5,725 nucleotides of DNA, taken from NCBI GenBank assembly GCA_934370915.1, contig CAKRNI010000171.1, forward strand, positions 1 through 5,725. Reading direction: 5' to 3'. A program made the translations under genes and the position numbers. Numbering within the stretch: the stretch's first letter is position 1; the number at the start of each line of letters is the position of its first letter. Origin of the DNA: an uncultured Lachnospiraceae bacterium. GTDB lineage: Bacteria; Bacillota; Clostridia; Lachnospirales; Lachnospiraceae. The notes beneath the pieces are model-generated. The model searched no databases. It saw only the letters and a program-made list of their open reading frames with translations, and had not been told where the DNA came from. Positions 1 through 5,725 of the stretch are shown here, one piece after another.

Positions 1-473
1 TCCGCATGGACCTTCACGAGAAGCTTGTCGGACTTCACGTTTGAGGTGATGGAACCGGCTCCCATGTGGGCGCGGTAGCCTAAGATGGAATCTCCCACAT
101 AGTTATAATGCGGAACCTGGACCTTATCGAACAGGATCACATTCTTTAACTCCGTGGAGTTTCCAACGACGGCTCCCTCTCCGACTAAGGCATTTCCCCG
201 TAGGAACGCGCAGTGGCGGACCTCTGTGTCCTTTCCGATAATGATATTCTCACCGAGGTACGCACTCGGCATCACCTTTGCGGTCTTATGGACCCATACG
301 GTCTCCCCGCGCCTCTCGTACTCATCCTCCGGGAGTGTCTTTCCAAGTTCGAGTATAAACTCCTTGATATGGGCAAGTGCCTCCCACGGGTAGGTAAACT
401 GGCGGAGGAAATCCGCAGCCTGGGTGTGGGAAAGGTCATAAAGATCAACGATCTTAGTCTCTTCTTTTTTCAT
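1..473 (-). CDS. GlmU-like left-handed beta-helix protein (UDP-GlcNAc pyrophosphorylase-like), partial at 3' end
   Basis: A reading frame open from the ATG at 473 to the left window edge gives 157 residues; the C-terminus is outside. GGAG at 484-481, 7 bases upstream, supports the start. Residues 1-55 form a hydrophilic, probably helical region containing FTYPWEAL (26-33). From about residue 56 come hexapeptide-type repeats of a left-handed parallel beta-helix: VHKTAKVMPSAYLGENIIIG, then VRHCAFLRGNALVGEGAVVG. NYVGDSILGYRAHMGAGSIT (124-143) resembles the acetyltransferase half of GlmU, which in that family binds acetyl-CoA and acts in UDP-N-acetylglucosamine synthesis. No N-terminal nucleotidyltransferase domain fits before the helix, so it is not a full GlmU. 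Clostridial proteins of this shape are commonly labelled UDP-GlcNAc pyrophosphorylase-like, but acetyl transfer, nucleotidyl transfer or a non-catalytic role cannot be decided here. It lies 113 bp downstream of topB on the same strand. Fold confident, function not. Confidence 0.8.
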   Translation of the reverse strand, partial: MKKEETKIVDLYDLSHTQAADFLRQFTYPWEALAHIKEFILELGKTLPEDEYERRGETVWVHKTAKVMPSAYLGENIIIGKDTEVRHCAFLRGNALVGEGAVVGNSTELKNVILFDKVQVPHYNYVGDSILGYRAHMGAGSITSNVKSDKLLVKVHA

Positions 474-573
474 AATGATTCTCCAATCTGCCATCTTGCC
501 AGACAGCATTTATTTACGGCTGGACCGCCGAAAGCATTTTCGATAAACTTTTGGCAAATGGCTGCAGCATTGA

Positions 574-585
574 AACAGATCTGTT
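574..585. repeat. 12-bp perfect palindrome after the topB stop
   Basis: AACAGATCTGTT is fully self-complementary and sits one base past the topB stop codon. No T-tract follows on the minus strand, so it is not a terminator. The rest of the 474-586 gap shows only weak short hairpins (CGGC/GCCG around 521-534) and no convincing promoter for the downstream beta-helix gene. Probably incidental, or a weak protein-binding site. Confidence 0.3.
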
Positions 586-586
586 G

Positions 587-2641
587 CTATTTTTTATAGA
601 ACTGAGCCGCAGCGTCGAAATACGGCCGCAGCATATAGGCGTTGTTCGTCTGCTTGACACCGTTTGTTCTCAGCGTCACAAACCGCTCCAGCTTTTCCAT
701 GTACTCATCCGGCGTGATGGTTCCTTCTGCCACATAGGTGAGTCCCTTTTCCCAGCTTGCCGTGAGTTCCGGGTTTAGGAGCTGTCTCATGGACGCCTGA
801 CAGACGTCGAAAACGATCTCCCCCAAAAGGGTCGGCGTAATGACCTGCGTCTTCTTCGCTAATGTCAGATACTTGATATTGAACAGCTTTTTCAGAATCT
901 CTGCCCGGGTGGCACTCGTTCCGATGCCGCTTCCCTTGATCTGGGCTCTCAGGTCCTCGTCCTCGATAAGCTGACCGGCGTTCTCCATGGCAAGGATCAT
1001 GGAACCGGAAGTGTAGCGCTTTGGCGGAGATGTCTCACCTTCCTTGATATCAAGCTTTAAGAGCTTCAGCTTCTGCCCCTTTTTCAGACAGGAGAGCATG
1101 GCAAGAAGACTTTTTGCCTTCTCATCATGTCCCGGATCCAGTTCTTCCGTCTGGAGATCCTGAGAGGTGCCGGGATTTTCTCCCCGGATGTTTCCGCCAC
1201 TCTCTGCCTTCTTTTTGGCCGGGACATTTGCGACCTCCAGATAACCTGCTTCGGCAAGAACTTTATAAGCCGCAAAGAACTGTTCCCCCTGTTTTTCAAT
1301 CCTCAGGGAAAATTTCTGGTATACAGCCGGCGGATAAAAGATACTTAAAAAGCGCCGTCCGATCAATTCATATACTTTTGCTGCCAGCGGATTGAGACTT
1401 CTAAGTGCCCCAAATCCCTGTCCCGTCGGAATGATCGCGTAGTGATCTGTGATCTGTTTGTCGTTCACGTACTTTGTCCTTGCAATCTGTTTCCAGCTTC
1501 CGTTTTCCAGCGCGTTTGCGGCAAAATCAGCAAGAGGGGCAAAATTCCGGAGTCCGCCGATATTCCTGTGGATCTCCTTTGCCACTGCGGTGGAGAGTAC
1601 TCTGGCATCTGTTCGCGGGTAAGTCACCAGCTTTTTCTCATAAAGCTCCTGAATGATTTTCAAAGTCTCGTCCGGACTGATCTTGAACATTTTTGAACAG
1701 TCATTCTGAATCTCCGCGAGATTATATAATAGAGGCGGATTCTTGGTCTCTTTTTTCTTATCCAGCGCAAGGAGTGTCCCCTCCATGGGATCGGCGCTTA
1801 AAAAACGGATCAGTTCTTCCGCCGTCTTTTTCTCCTTAAATCCATTTTCCTTATAGAGCGCAGGTGTTCCAAAATATCGGGAACCTTCCACGGCTCTCCA
1901 CTCCGCTTCGATGACTGCGGTCTCGTGATCCGGAACATCAAAGGAACCGATGACACGATAGAACGGAGTCTTTACAAATTCACGGATTTCACGTTCCCTG
2001 CGGACCACCATGCCGAGGACACACGTCATCACACGTCCGACGGACAATACCGCTCGCTTTTCTCTTAAGTAAGATGCCACGGACGGACCGTATTTTAAGG
2101 TAAGGACTCTTGAAAAATTAATTCCCATCAGGTAATCCTCTTTTGCCCTGAGGTATGCGGAGGCAGCGAGATTATCGTACTCTGTGAGATCTTTAGCCTC
2201 CCGCACGCCTCGAAGGATCTCCTCCTCGGTCTGTGAATCGATCCAGACACGGCGGCGGTCCTTTCCCTTTACCCCTGCCATCTGTTCCACCAGACGGTAG
2301 ATGTACTCTCCCTCACGCCCCGAGTCGGTGCAGACATAAATCGTATCTACATCTGCCCTGTTTAAGAGCCCGCTCACGATCTTGAACTGCTTTTTTACAT
2401 CATCGATCACCTGATATTTAAAGGTCTTCGGAAGAAACGGCAGAGTTTCCATGCTCCAGCGTTTCAGTGCCGGATCATAGGCGTCGGGGTAACTCATGGT
2501 CACCAGATGGCCGACACACCAGGTCACGATTGCCTGCTCAGACTCGATATATCCGTCTCCTTTTCTGCCGGAAACCTTCAACGCCTTCGCAAATTCCTGC
2601 GCGACGCTGGGTTTCTCGGCGATAAATAATACTTTTCCCAT
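587..2641 (-). CDS. topB: DNA topoisomerase III (type IA)
   Basis: A 684-residue cytoplasmic type IA topoisomerase, which cuts one DNA strand through a 5'-phosphotyrosine and decatenates replication or recombination intermediates. The TOPRIM domain occupies about residues 1-135, with AEKPSVA (E9 the expected metal/general acid residue) and TDSGREGE (D106). The central region carries SVGRVMTCVL (200-209). The active-site Tyr is Y341 in VTYPRTDAR, followed by TDHYAIIPTG (398-407). The C-terminal part of the type IA core shows PPKRYTSGSMI (539-549), GIGTSATRAEI (572-582) and LNPELTASWEKGL (622-634). Length fits Firmicute TopB, and no Cys4 zinc finger is seen after the core, unlike TopA. Residues about 472-508 are a hydrophilic, Lys/Gly/Glu-rich, probably disordered insert. 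The start is the first in-frame Met before the TOPRIM strand, with AGGAAAGAGG just upstream. Neighbours are metabolic genes, not conjugation genes, so a chromosomal copy is more likely than one on an integrative element. Confidence 0.95.
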   Translation of the reverse strand: MGKVLFIAEKPSVAQEFAKALKVSGRKGDGYIESEQAIVTWCVGHLVTMSYPDAYDPALKRWSMETLPFLPKTFKYQVIDDVKKQFKIVSGLLNRADVDTIYVCTDSGREGEYIYRLVEQMAGVKGKDRRRVWIDSQTEEEILRGVREAKDLTEYDNLAASAYLRAKEDYLMGINFSRVLTLKYGPSVASYLREKRAVLSVGRVMTCVLGMVVRREREIREFVKTPFYRVIGSFDVPDHETAVIEAEWRAVEGSRYFGTPALYKENGFKEKKTAEELIRFLSADPMEGTLLALDKKKETKNPPLLYNLAEIQNDCSKMFKISPDETLKIIQELYEKKLVTYPRTDARVLSTAVAKEIHRNIGGLRNFAPLADFAANALENGSWKQIARTKYVNDKQITDHYAIIPTGQGFGALRSLNPLAAKVYELIGRRFLSIFYPPAVYQKFSLRIEKQGEQFFAAYKVLAEAGYLEVANVPAKKKAESGGNIRGENPGTSQDLQTEELDPGHDEKAKSLLAMLSCLKKGQKLKLLKLDIKEGETSPPKRYTSGSMILAMENAGQLIEDEDLRAQIKGSGIGTSATRAEILKKLFNIKYLTLAKKTQVITPTLLGEIVFDVCQASMRQLLNPELTASWEKGLTYVAEGTITPDEYMEKLERFVTLRTNGVKQTNNAYMLRPYFDAAAQFYKK

Positions 2642-2704
2642 GAAACCTCTTTCCTGCTTATATAAATTGCGTAACTGACTGATATGGGTACAGTTACAGG
2701 TCTG
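2642..2704 (-). promoter_or_regulatory. topB leader region with AT-rich possible -10 and ribosome binding site
   Basis: This 63-bp gap separates the transporter stop codon from the topB start. Read on the minus strand it holds an inverted repeat, then an AT-rich stretch TTTATATAAG (about 2668-2659), then AGGAAAGAGG (2655-2646) and the topB ATG. TATAAG could serve as a -10 box, but no good -35 box lies at 16-18 bp from it, so a sigma-70-type promoter is only suggested. The purine-rich run is the likely ribosome binding site, with GAGG 4 bases or AGGA 10 bases from the ATG. Transcription from the transporter unit into topB is equally possible. Confidence 0.35.
2671..2697. repeat. 7-bp perfect inverted repeat between the transporter gene and topB
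   Basis: GTAACTG at 2671-2677 is the exact reverse complement of CAGTTAC at 2691-2697, with a 13-base spacer. A wobble pair could add one step to the RNA stem on the minus strand. It sits 8 bases past the transporter stop and about 30 bases before topB. No T-run follows on either strand, so it is not a standard rho-independent terminator. It could be an operator, an mRNA 3'-end stabilising hairpin, or chance. Confidence 0.45.
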
Positions 2705-3589
2705 TTATTGCTTCTTCTGCGGAAGCTCCGATAAGAGCACCGCGGCAAACATCAGCGCACAGCCCGCTATCATCTTACCCGTCAGAACATCTTTTAAAAA
2801 GATCACGGAAAACAATGTTCCGAATACGGATTCCATCGAGAGAAGGATCGCTGATGTGGAGGCGCTCAGATATTTCTGTCCGCTGTTCTGTAAAAGATAG
2901 GCCACGGTCGTTGAGAACACAGCAAGATACAGCAGCCCTGACAACAGGGACTTATCCAGAAGCACCGCAAAATCAAAGGTTCCGTCGAGGAACGGCGCAC
3001 AGGCCCAGTTGAAAATGGCCGCCGCCAGGATCTGGATCACAGTCAGGGCGATCGGGTCCTGGGTTTCCGTAAATTTGTCGATAAATACCATGTGGACCGC
3101 AAACATCAGGCCGCAGACCAGTGTAAGGAAATCTCCATAGTTGATCGAAAGATCTCCCTGAAGTGACAGCAGGGCAAGCCCGATCACTGCAAGGAAGGCA
3201 GCAGCGATATTCCGTCCGCCCGGTCTCTTTTTGCTGACGATCCAGTAGAGAAACGGTACGATGATGACATACAGGGTCGTAATAAAAGCGTTCTTGCTGG
3301 CTGTTGTATACTTCAGACCATATGTCTGAAACTGATAGGACAGACAGAGAAAAACGCCGAGGATCACGCCGCAAACGATCGTCCTGTGGTCGGCTTTCAA
3401 CAAATTTTTATGGAAAAGAACGGCAAGCAGCAGCGCGGACATAGAGAAGCGGACTGCCAGAAGGTATGTCGGCGGGATAATATCCACCGAATTTTTCATC
3501 ACCACAAAGGCAAATCCCCAGATCATAGTCGTCAGGATCAGACCCAGAGATGCCAGGATCTTGACGCCGCGTTCACTCAAATTGTTCAT
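2705..3589 (-). CDS. EamA/DMT-family membrane transporter
   Basis: From the ATG at 3589 the protein has 294 residues, the usual length for drug/metabolite transporters with two five-helix EamA repeats. Hydrophobic segments lie near residues 11-31, 40-59, 68-86, 97-117, 125-143, 150-170, 178-199, 212-233, 242-265 and 269-287. Family features include IWGFAFV in helix 1, PPTYLLAVRF opening helix 2, TTASKNAFITTLYVIIVPFL around helix 4, and TTVAYLLQNSGQKYLSAS before helix 9. The tail is short and charged (LPQKKQ). The substrate cannot be read from sequence; family members move amino acids, nucleotide sugars or other small metabolites. An alternative ATG at 3634 would add 15 basic residues (MHSPQKRNKRRNFID) and overlaps the galM stop as TAATG. 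I prefer 3589 because AAGGA lies 11 bases upstream, the segment before it looks like a leader, and family members begin just before helix 1. Probably co-transcribed with galM. Confidence 0.9.
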   Translation of the reverse strand: MNNLSERGVKILASLGLILTTMIWGFAFVVMKNSVDIIPPTYLLAVRFSMSALLLAVLFHKNLLKADHRTIVCGVILGVFLCLSYQFQTYGLKYTTASKNAFITTLYVIIVPFLYWIVSKKRPGGRNIAAAFLAVIGLALLSLQGDLSINYGDFLTLVCGLMFAVHMVFIDKFTETQDPIALTVIQILAAAIFNWACAPFLDGTFDFAVLLDKSLLSGLLYLAVFSTTVAYLLQNSGQKYLSASTSAILLSMESVFGTLFSVIFLKDVLTGKMIAGCALMFAAVLLSELPQKKQ

Positions 3590-3633
3590 ATCAATAAAAT
3601 TCCTTCGCTTGTTTCTTTTCTGCGGACTGTGCA

Positions 3634-4686
3634 TTATGCTTCATGAATATAAAAACGGTAGCCGGTCACAGACTTCCACTCTCTTCCCGCCTCGATGATC
3701 GGTGATGGGAAGTGTGGTTTGTTGACAGCATCCGGGAAGTTCTGTGTTTCAAAGCAGAATGCGGTCCTCGCATGGTAGAACGCACCGTTCTTTCCGTTCT
3801 CCTGCTCCAGCCAGTTAGCAGTATAGAACTGCACGCCCGGCTGGTCTGTGTAGACATCCATAGCTCTGCCGCTCTCATCGGAGAAGATCTGTGCTGCAAG
3901 TCCGAAGTCGCCGCGGACATGGGAGAGACACCAGTTATGGTCATATCCATGCCCCATGACAAGCTGGTCGAAATTCTCATCGATCCGATCCCCTATCACA
4001 TGGAAATCTGTGAAATCCATCGGAGTTCCCTTAACCGGGCGAACTTCTCCGGTTGGGATCGATGTCTCATCGGACGGGGTGTAAAAATCAGCAAGAATCC
4101 GCGCTTTGTGGTGAAGAACGGAACCTCCGTTATTGCCGAGAAGGTTGAAATATCCATGGTTTGTCATGTTCACCGGCGTGTCCGCATCGGAAAGGACACG
4201 GTATGTCAGCGTCAGCATATCCTCGTCTGTCAGCATATATGTGACAGATACGATAGCGTTTCCCGGATATCCCTGATCTCCGTCCGGGCTTAAAAGTGTG
4301 AAGGTGACAGCGTTTTCCGCCTCTTCCTTCGCATTCCAGAGACGCGCGTCATAGTAATCCAGACCGCTGTGCAGGTTGTTCGGTCCATTGTTCACCGCCA
4401 GGGTATACTCTTTTCCGTTCAGGGAGAACTTTCCCTTCGCGGTGCGGTTTGCGATCCGACCCACAACGGATCCAAAATGCGGACCATTGTTTAAATAACC
4501 GGCTGCGTCGTCAAATCCCAGCATCACATCGTCCATAACCCCGTTTTTATCCGGAACAACCATGCGGACCCAGACAGCGCCGAGATCTGTGACGGATGTC
4601 TCGAGACCATTTTTATTTGTGATGGTGTAGAGGCTTACCTCTCTTCCATCCGGCATTTCCCCAAAGTGTTCTTTTTTCACTGACAT
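3634..4686 (-). CDS. galM: Aldose 1-epimerase (galactose mutarotase)
   Basis: A 350-residue cytoplasmic mutarotase, the family's normal length. It interconverts alpha and beta anomers of galactose or glucose and in the Leloir pathway supplies alpha-D-galactose to galactokinase. Residues known to be catalytic or sugar-binding in the family are all present: R81 (GRIANRTAKGKF), H106 (NNLHSG, usually LHGG), H177 (MTNHGYFNLLG), D249 (HGYDHN) and E313 (FCFETQNFPDA). PGVQFYTANW (283-292) is also characteristic. The frame stays open upstream to an ATG at 4908, but residues before MSVKKEHFGE show no family similarity, overlap asd and span a terminator; GGAGGAGG 7 bases before the ATG at 4686 fixes the start. 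No other galactose genes are in the window, so the in vivo sugar is unknown; some relatives act on glucose, xylose or other aldoses. The stop overlaps an alternative start of the transporter gene by one base. Confidence 0.94.
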   Translation of the reverse strand: MSVKKEHFGEMPDGREVSLYTITNKNGLETSVTDLGAVWVRMVVPDKNGVMDDVMLGFDDAAGYLNNGPHFGSVVGRIANRTAKGKFSLNGKEYTLAVNNGPNNLHSGLDYYDARLWNAKEEAENAVTFTLLSPDGDQGYPGNAIVSVTYMLTDEDMLTLTYRVLSDADTPVNMTNHGYFNLLGNNGGSVLHHKARILADFYTPSDETSIPTGEVRPVKGTPMDFTDFHVIGDRIDENFDQLVMGHGYDHNWCLSHVRGDFGLAAQIFSDESGRAMDVYTDQPGVQFYTANWLEQENGKNGAFYHARTAFCFETQNFPDAVNKPHFPSPIIEAGREWKSVTGYRFYIHEA

Positions 4687-4693
4687 ACAAATA

Positions 4694-4701
4694 CCTCCTC
4701 C
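4694..4701 (-). promoter_or_regulatory. Strong ribosome binding site deciding the galM start
   Basis: On the minus strand GGAGGAGG is followed by a 7-base spacer (TATTTGT) and the ATG at 4686. This near-perfect Shine-Dalgarno sequence excludes the longer 424-residue reading from an ATG at 4908. Confidence 0.85.
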
Positions 4702-4724
4702 ATTTTGATTCCTGCCGGCCGCGT

Positions 4725-4752
4725 AAAAAGGACCCGCACAAATAGCGGGCCC
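4725..4752 (-). terminator. Rho-independent terminator downstream of asd
   Basis: On the minus strand GGGCCCGC (4752-4745) pairs with GCGGGTCC (4737-4730) over 8 bp, with one G-T wobble and a 7-base loop TATTTGT. Five T residues follow directly (4729-4725). This is a textbook GC-rich hairpin plus T-tract. It lies 47 bases after the asd stop codon and 38 bases before the galM ATG, so it should end the asd transcript. Confidence 0.88.
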
Positions 4753-4767
4753 ATGATTTACGTTCTG

Positions 4768-4797
4768 ATCGACAGATGATAACCGATATCCGTCGAT
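4768..4797. repeat. Stem-loop just after the asd stop codon
   Basis: ATCGAC (4768-4773) and GTCGAT (4792-4797) are exact inverted arms. An inner GATA/TATC pair (4778-4781 with 4786-4789) allows an interrupted hairpin with outer 6-bp and inner 4-bp stems. It begins one base past the asd stop and precedes the true terminator. With no T-tract it is probably an mRNA 3'-end structure or incidental. Confidence 0.35.
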
Positions 4798-4798
4798 A

Positions 4799-5725
4799 TT
4801 ATTTTGCGGAAATATATCCCTGCTTTGTGAGAAGCTCTGCGCAGAGGACTGCTCCGCCTGCAGCACCGCGGACGGTGTTGTGGGACAGGCCGATGAACTT
4901 CCAGTCATAGACGGTGTCCTCTCTTAAACGGCCGATCGATACGCCCATTCCGTTTTCGAAATCGACATCCAGCTTAACCTGCGGACGATTATCCTCCTCC
5001 ATGTACTGGATAAACTGCTTTGGTGCACTCGGAAGCTCTAATTCCTGTGGAAGTCCCCTGAAGTTTACAAGCTTCTCAATGAGCTGTTCCTTGGAAGCTT
5101 TCTTTCTGAATTTTACGAACGCCGCAGCTGTGTGACCATTTAATACCGGAACACGGACGCACTGGCATGTGATCACCGGCTCTTTTGCCTTTACGATCAC
5201 ACCGCCCTCTAAGTGGCCCCAGATCCTAAGCGGCTCCTGCTCACTCTTCTCTTCCTCGCCGCCAATATATGGGATCACGTTTTCTACCATTTCAGGCCAG
5301 TCCTTGAAGGTCTTGCCAGCCCCGGAAATTGCCTGATATGTAGTAGCGACTACCTCATACGGCTCGAACTCTCTCCACGCGCTGAGTGCCGGAGTGTAGC
5401 TCTGGATCGAGCAATTCGGCTTTACTGCGATAAATCCGCGTGTTGTGCCGAGTCTCTGCTTCTGGAACTTGATCACCTCAAAGTGTTCCGGGTTGATCTC
5501 CGGAATCACCATAGGAACATCCGGTGTCCAGCGGTGTGCGCTGTTGTTGGAAACCACCGGAGTCTCAGTCTTCGCGTAAGCCTCCTCGATGGCGCGGATC
5601 TCTTCCTTTGTCATATCAACAGCGCTGAACACGAAATCAACGGTTCTGGATACCGCATCCACGTCGTTTACATTCATAACAACTAAATTTTTAACTTTTT
5701 CCGGCATCGGAGTCGTCATTTTCCA
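4799..5725 (-). CDS. asd: Aspartate-semialdehyde dehydrogenase, archaeal/fungal type, N-terminus outside window
   Basis: It reduces aspartyl-4-phosphate to aspartate 4-semialdehyde with NADPH, the branch point to lysine/diaminopimelate, threonine, methionine and isoleucine. The frame stays open to the right edge, with Trp-Lys before the Met at 5719, so that Met is internal. Members of this subfamily are about 350-365 residues; the roughly 308 seen imply that some 50 N-terminal residues, with the GxxGxxG nucleotide-binding loop, are missing. Counting from the Met at 5719, the catalytic Cys is C103 (VKPNCSIQSY, codon 5413-5411), the probable catalytic His is H196 (LNGHTAAAFVKF), QAISGAGKTF (129-138) lies in the catalytic domain, and SHNTVRGAAGGAVLCAELL (279-297) is the conserved C-terminal helix. 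TTPMPEKVKNLVV and VPMVIPEINPEH are typical of the archaeal/yeast-like branch, unlike the classical bacterial Asd. The gene ends at a strong terminator; its promoter is not visible. Confidence 0.95.
   Translation of the reverse strand, partial: WKMTTPMPEKVKNLVVMNVNDVDAVSRTVDFVFSAVDMTKEEIRAIEEAYAKTETPVVSNNSAHRWTPDVPMVIPEINPEHFEVIKFQKQRLGTTRGFIAVKPNCSIQSYTPALSAWREFEPYEVVATTYQAISGAGKTFKDWPEMVENVIPYIGGEEEKSEQEPLRIWGHLEGGVIVKAKEPVITCQCVRVPVLNGHTAAAFVKFRKKASKEQLIEKLVNFRGLPQELELPSAPKQFIQYMEEDNRPQVKLDVDFENGMGVSIGRLREDTVYDWKFIGLSHNTVRGAAGGAVLCAELLTKQGYISAK

Noticed and set aside
474..586. Possible terminator or promoter between topB and the beta-helix gene
   Set aside because: Only short hairpins without T-tracts and no paired -35/-10 boxes were found, so neither can be called; the two genes may be co-transcribed.
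213..599. Open frame on the plus strand, 128 residues
   Set aside because: Lies antisense to the beta-helix gene and the end of topB, and shows no domain pattern; the minus-strand proteins explain this DNA.
587..2641. topB as part of an integrative conjugative element
   Set aside because: Conjugative elements often carry topB, but no relaxase, VirD4/VirB4, integrase or attachment site is present, and all neighbours are metabolic genes.
2973..3374. Minus-strand open frame of 133 residues inside the transporter gene
   Set aside because: Alternative frame of the DMT gene; Asp/Arg/Cys-rich composition typical of a frame shadow.
4200..4245. Short direct repeat GTCAGCATAT within galM
   Set aside because: It encodes two nearby Met-Leu-Thr stretches (MLTDEDMLTLTY) of the normal mutarotase, so coding explains it.
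3712..4293. Plus-strand open frame of 193 residues opposite galM
   Set aside because: Entirely antisense to a gene with intact catalytic residues; the translation has no recognisable fold.
4687..4908. 74-residue N-terminal extension of galM starting at 4908
   Set aside because: It overlaps the end of asd, runs through a terminator, has no family similarity, and a GGAGGAGG ribosome binding site marks the ATG at 4686.
5213..5686. Plus-strand open frame of 157 residues opposite asd
   Set aside because: Shadow of the asd coding strand; Cys-, Arg- and Leu-rich with no family features.

Overview
The window looks like an ordinary chromosomal stretch of a moderate-GC Clostridia-class Firmicute, most likely a Lachnospiraceae relative. 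This is a judgement from protein character, not from any search. It rests on the clostridial form of topoisomerase III, the archaeal/fungal-type aspartate-semialdehyde dehydrogenase, the GlmU-like beta-helix protein with a short N-terminal helical region, and strong GGAGG ribosome binding sites.

All five genes lie on the minus strand, so the window reads from its right end to its left. (1) 4799-5725 is an aspartate-semialdehyde dehydrogenase whose N-terminus lies beyond the right edge. It is followed by a stem-loop and a clear rho-independent terminator at 4725-4752. (2) 3634-4686 is a 350-residue galactose mutarotase with all its catalytic residues. (3) 2705-3589 (or 3634) is a ten-helix EamA/DMT-type transporter, close enough to galM to be co-transcribed. 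(4) 587-2641 is DNA topoisomerase III, preceded by a 63-bp gap holding a 7-bp perfect inverted repeat. (5) 1-473 is the N-terminal part of a left-handed beta-helix, GlmU-like protein that runs off the left edge. No gap exceeds about 115 bp, and no gene was found on the plus strand.

The genes do not form one obvious pathway: amino-acid biosynthesis (asd), sugar metabolism (galM), export or import of a small metabolite (DMT), DNA decatenation (topB) and a probable sugar-nucleotide or acyltransferase-type protein. The plausible transcription units are asd (with upstream genes not seen), galM-DMT, and topB with or without the beta-helix gene. I saw no mobile element, tRNA, rRNA, CRISPR array or defence system, and nothing that amounts to a new biological system. 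The observations worth a second look are modest: regulatory spacing around galM, the inverted repeat ahead of topB, non-consensus active-site positions in TopB, and the stand-alone beta-helix protein.
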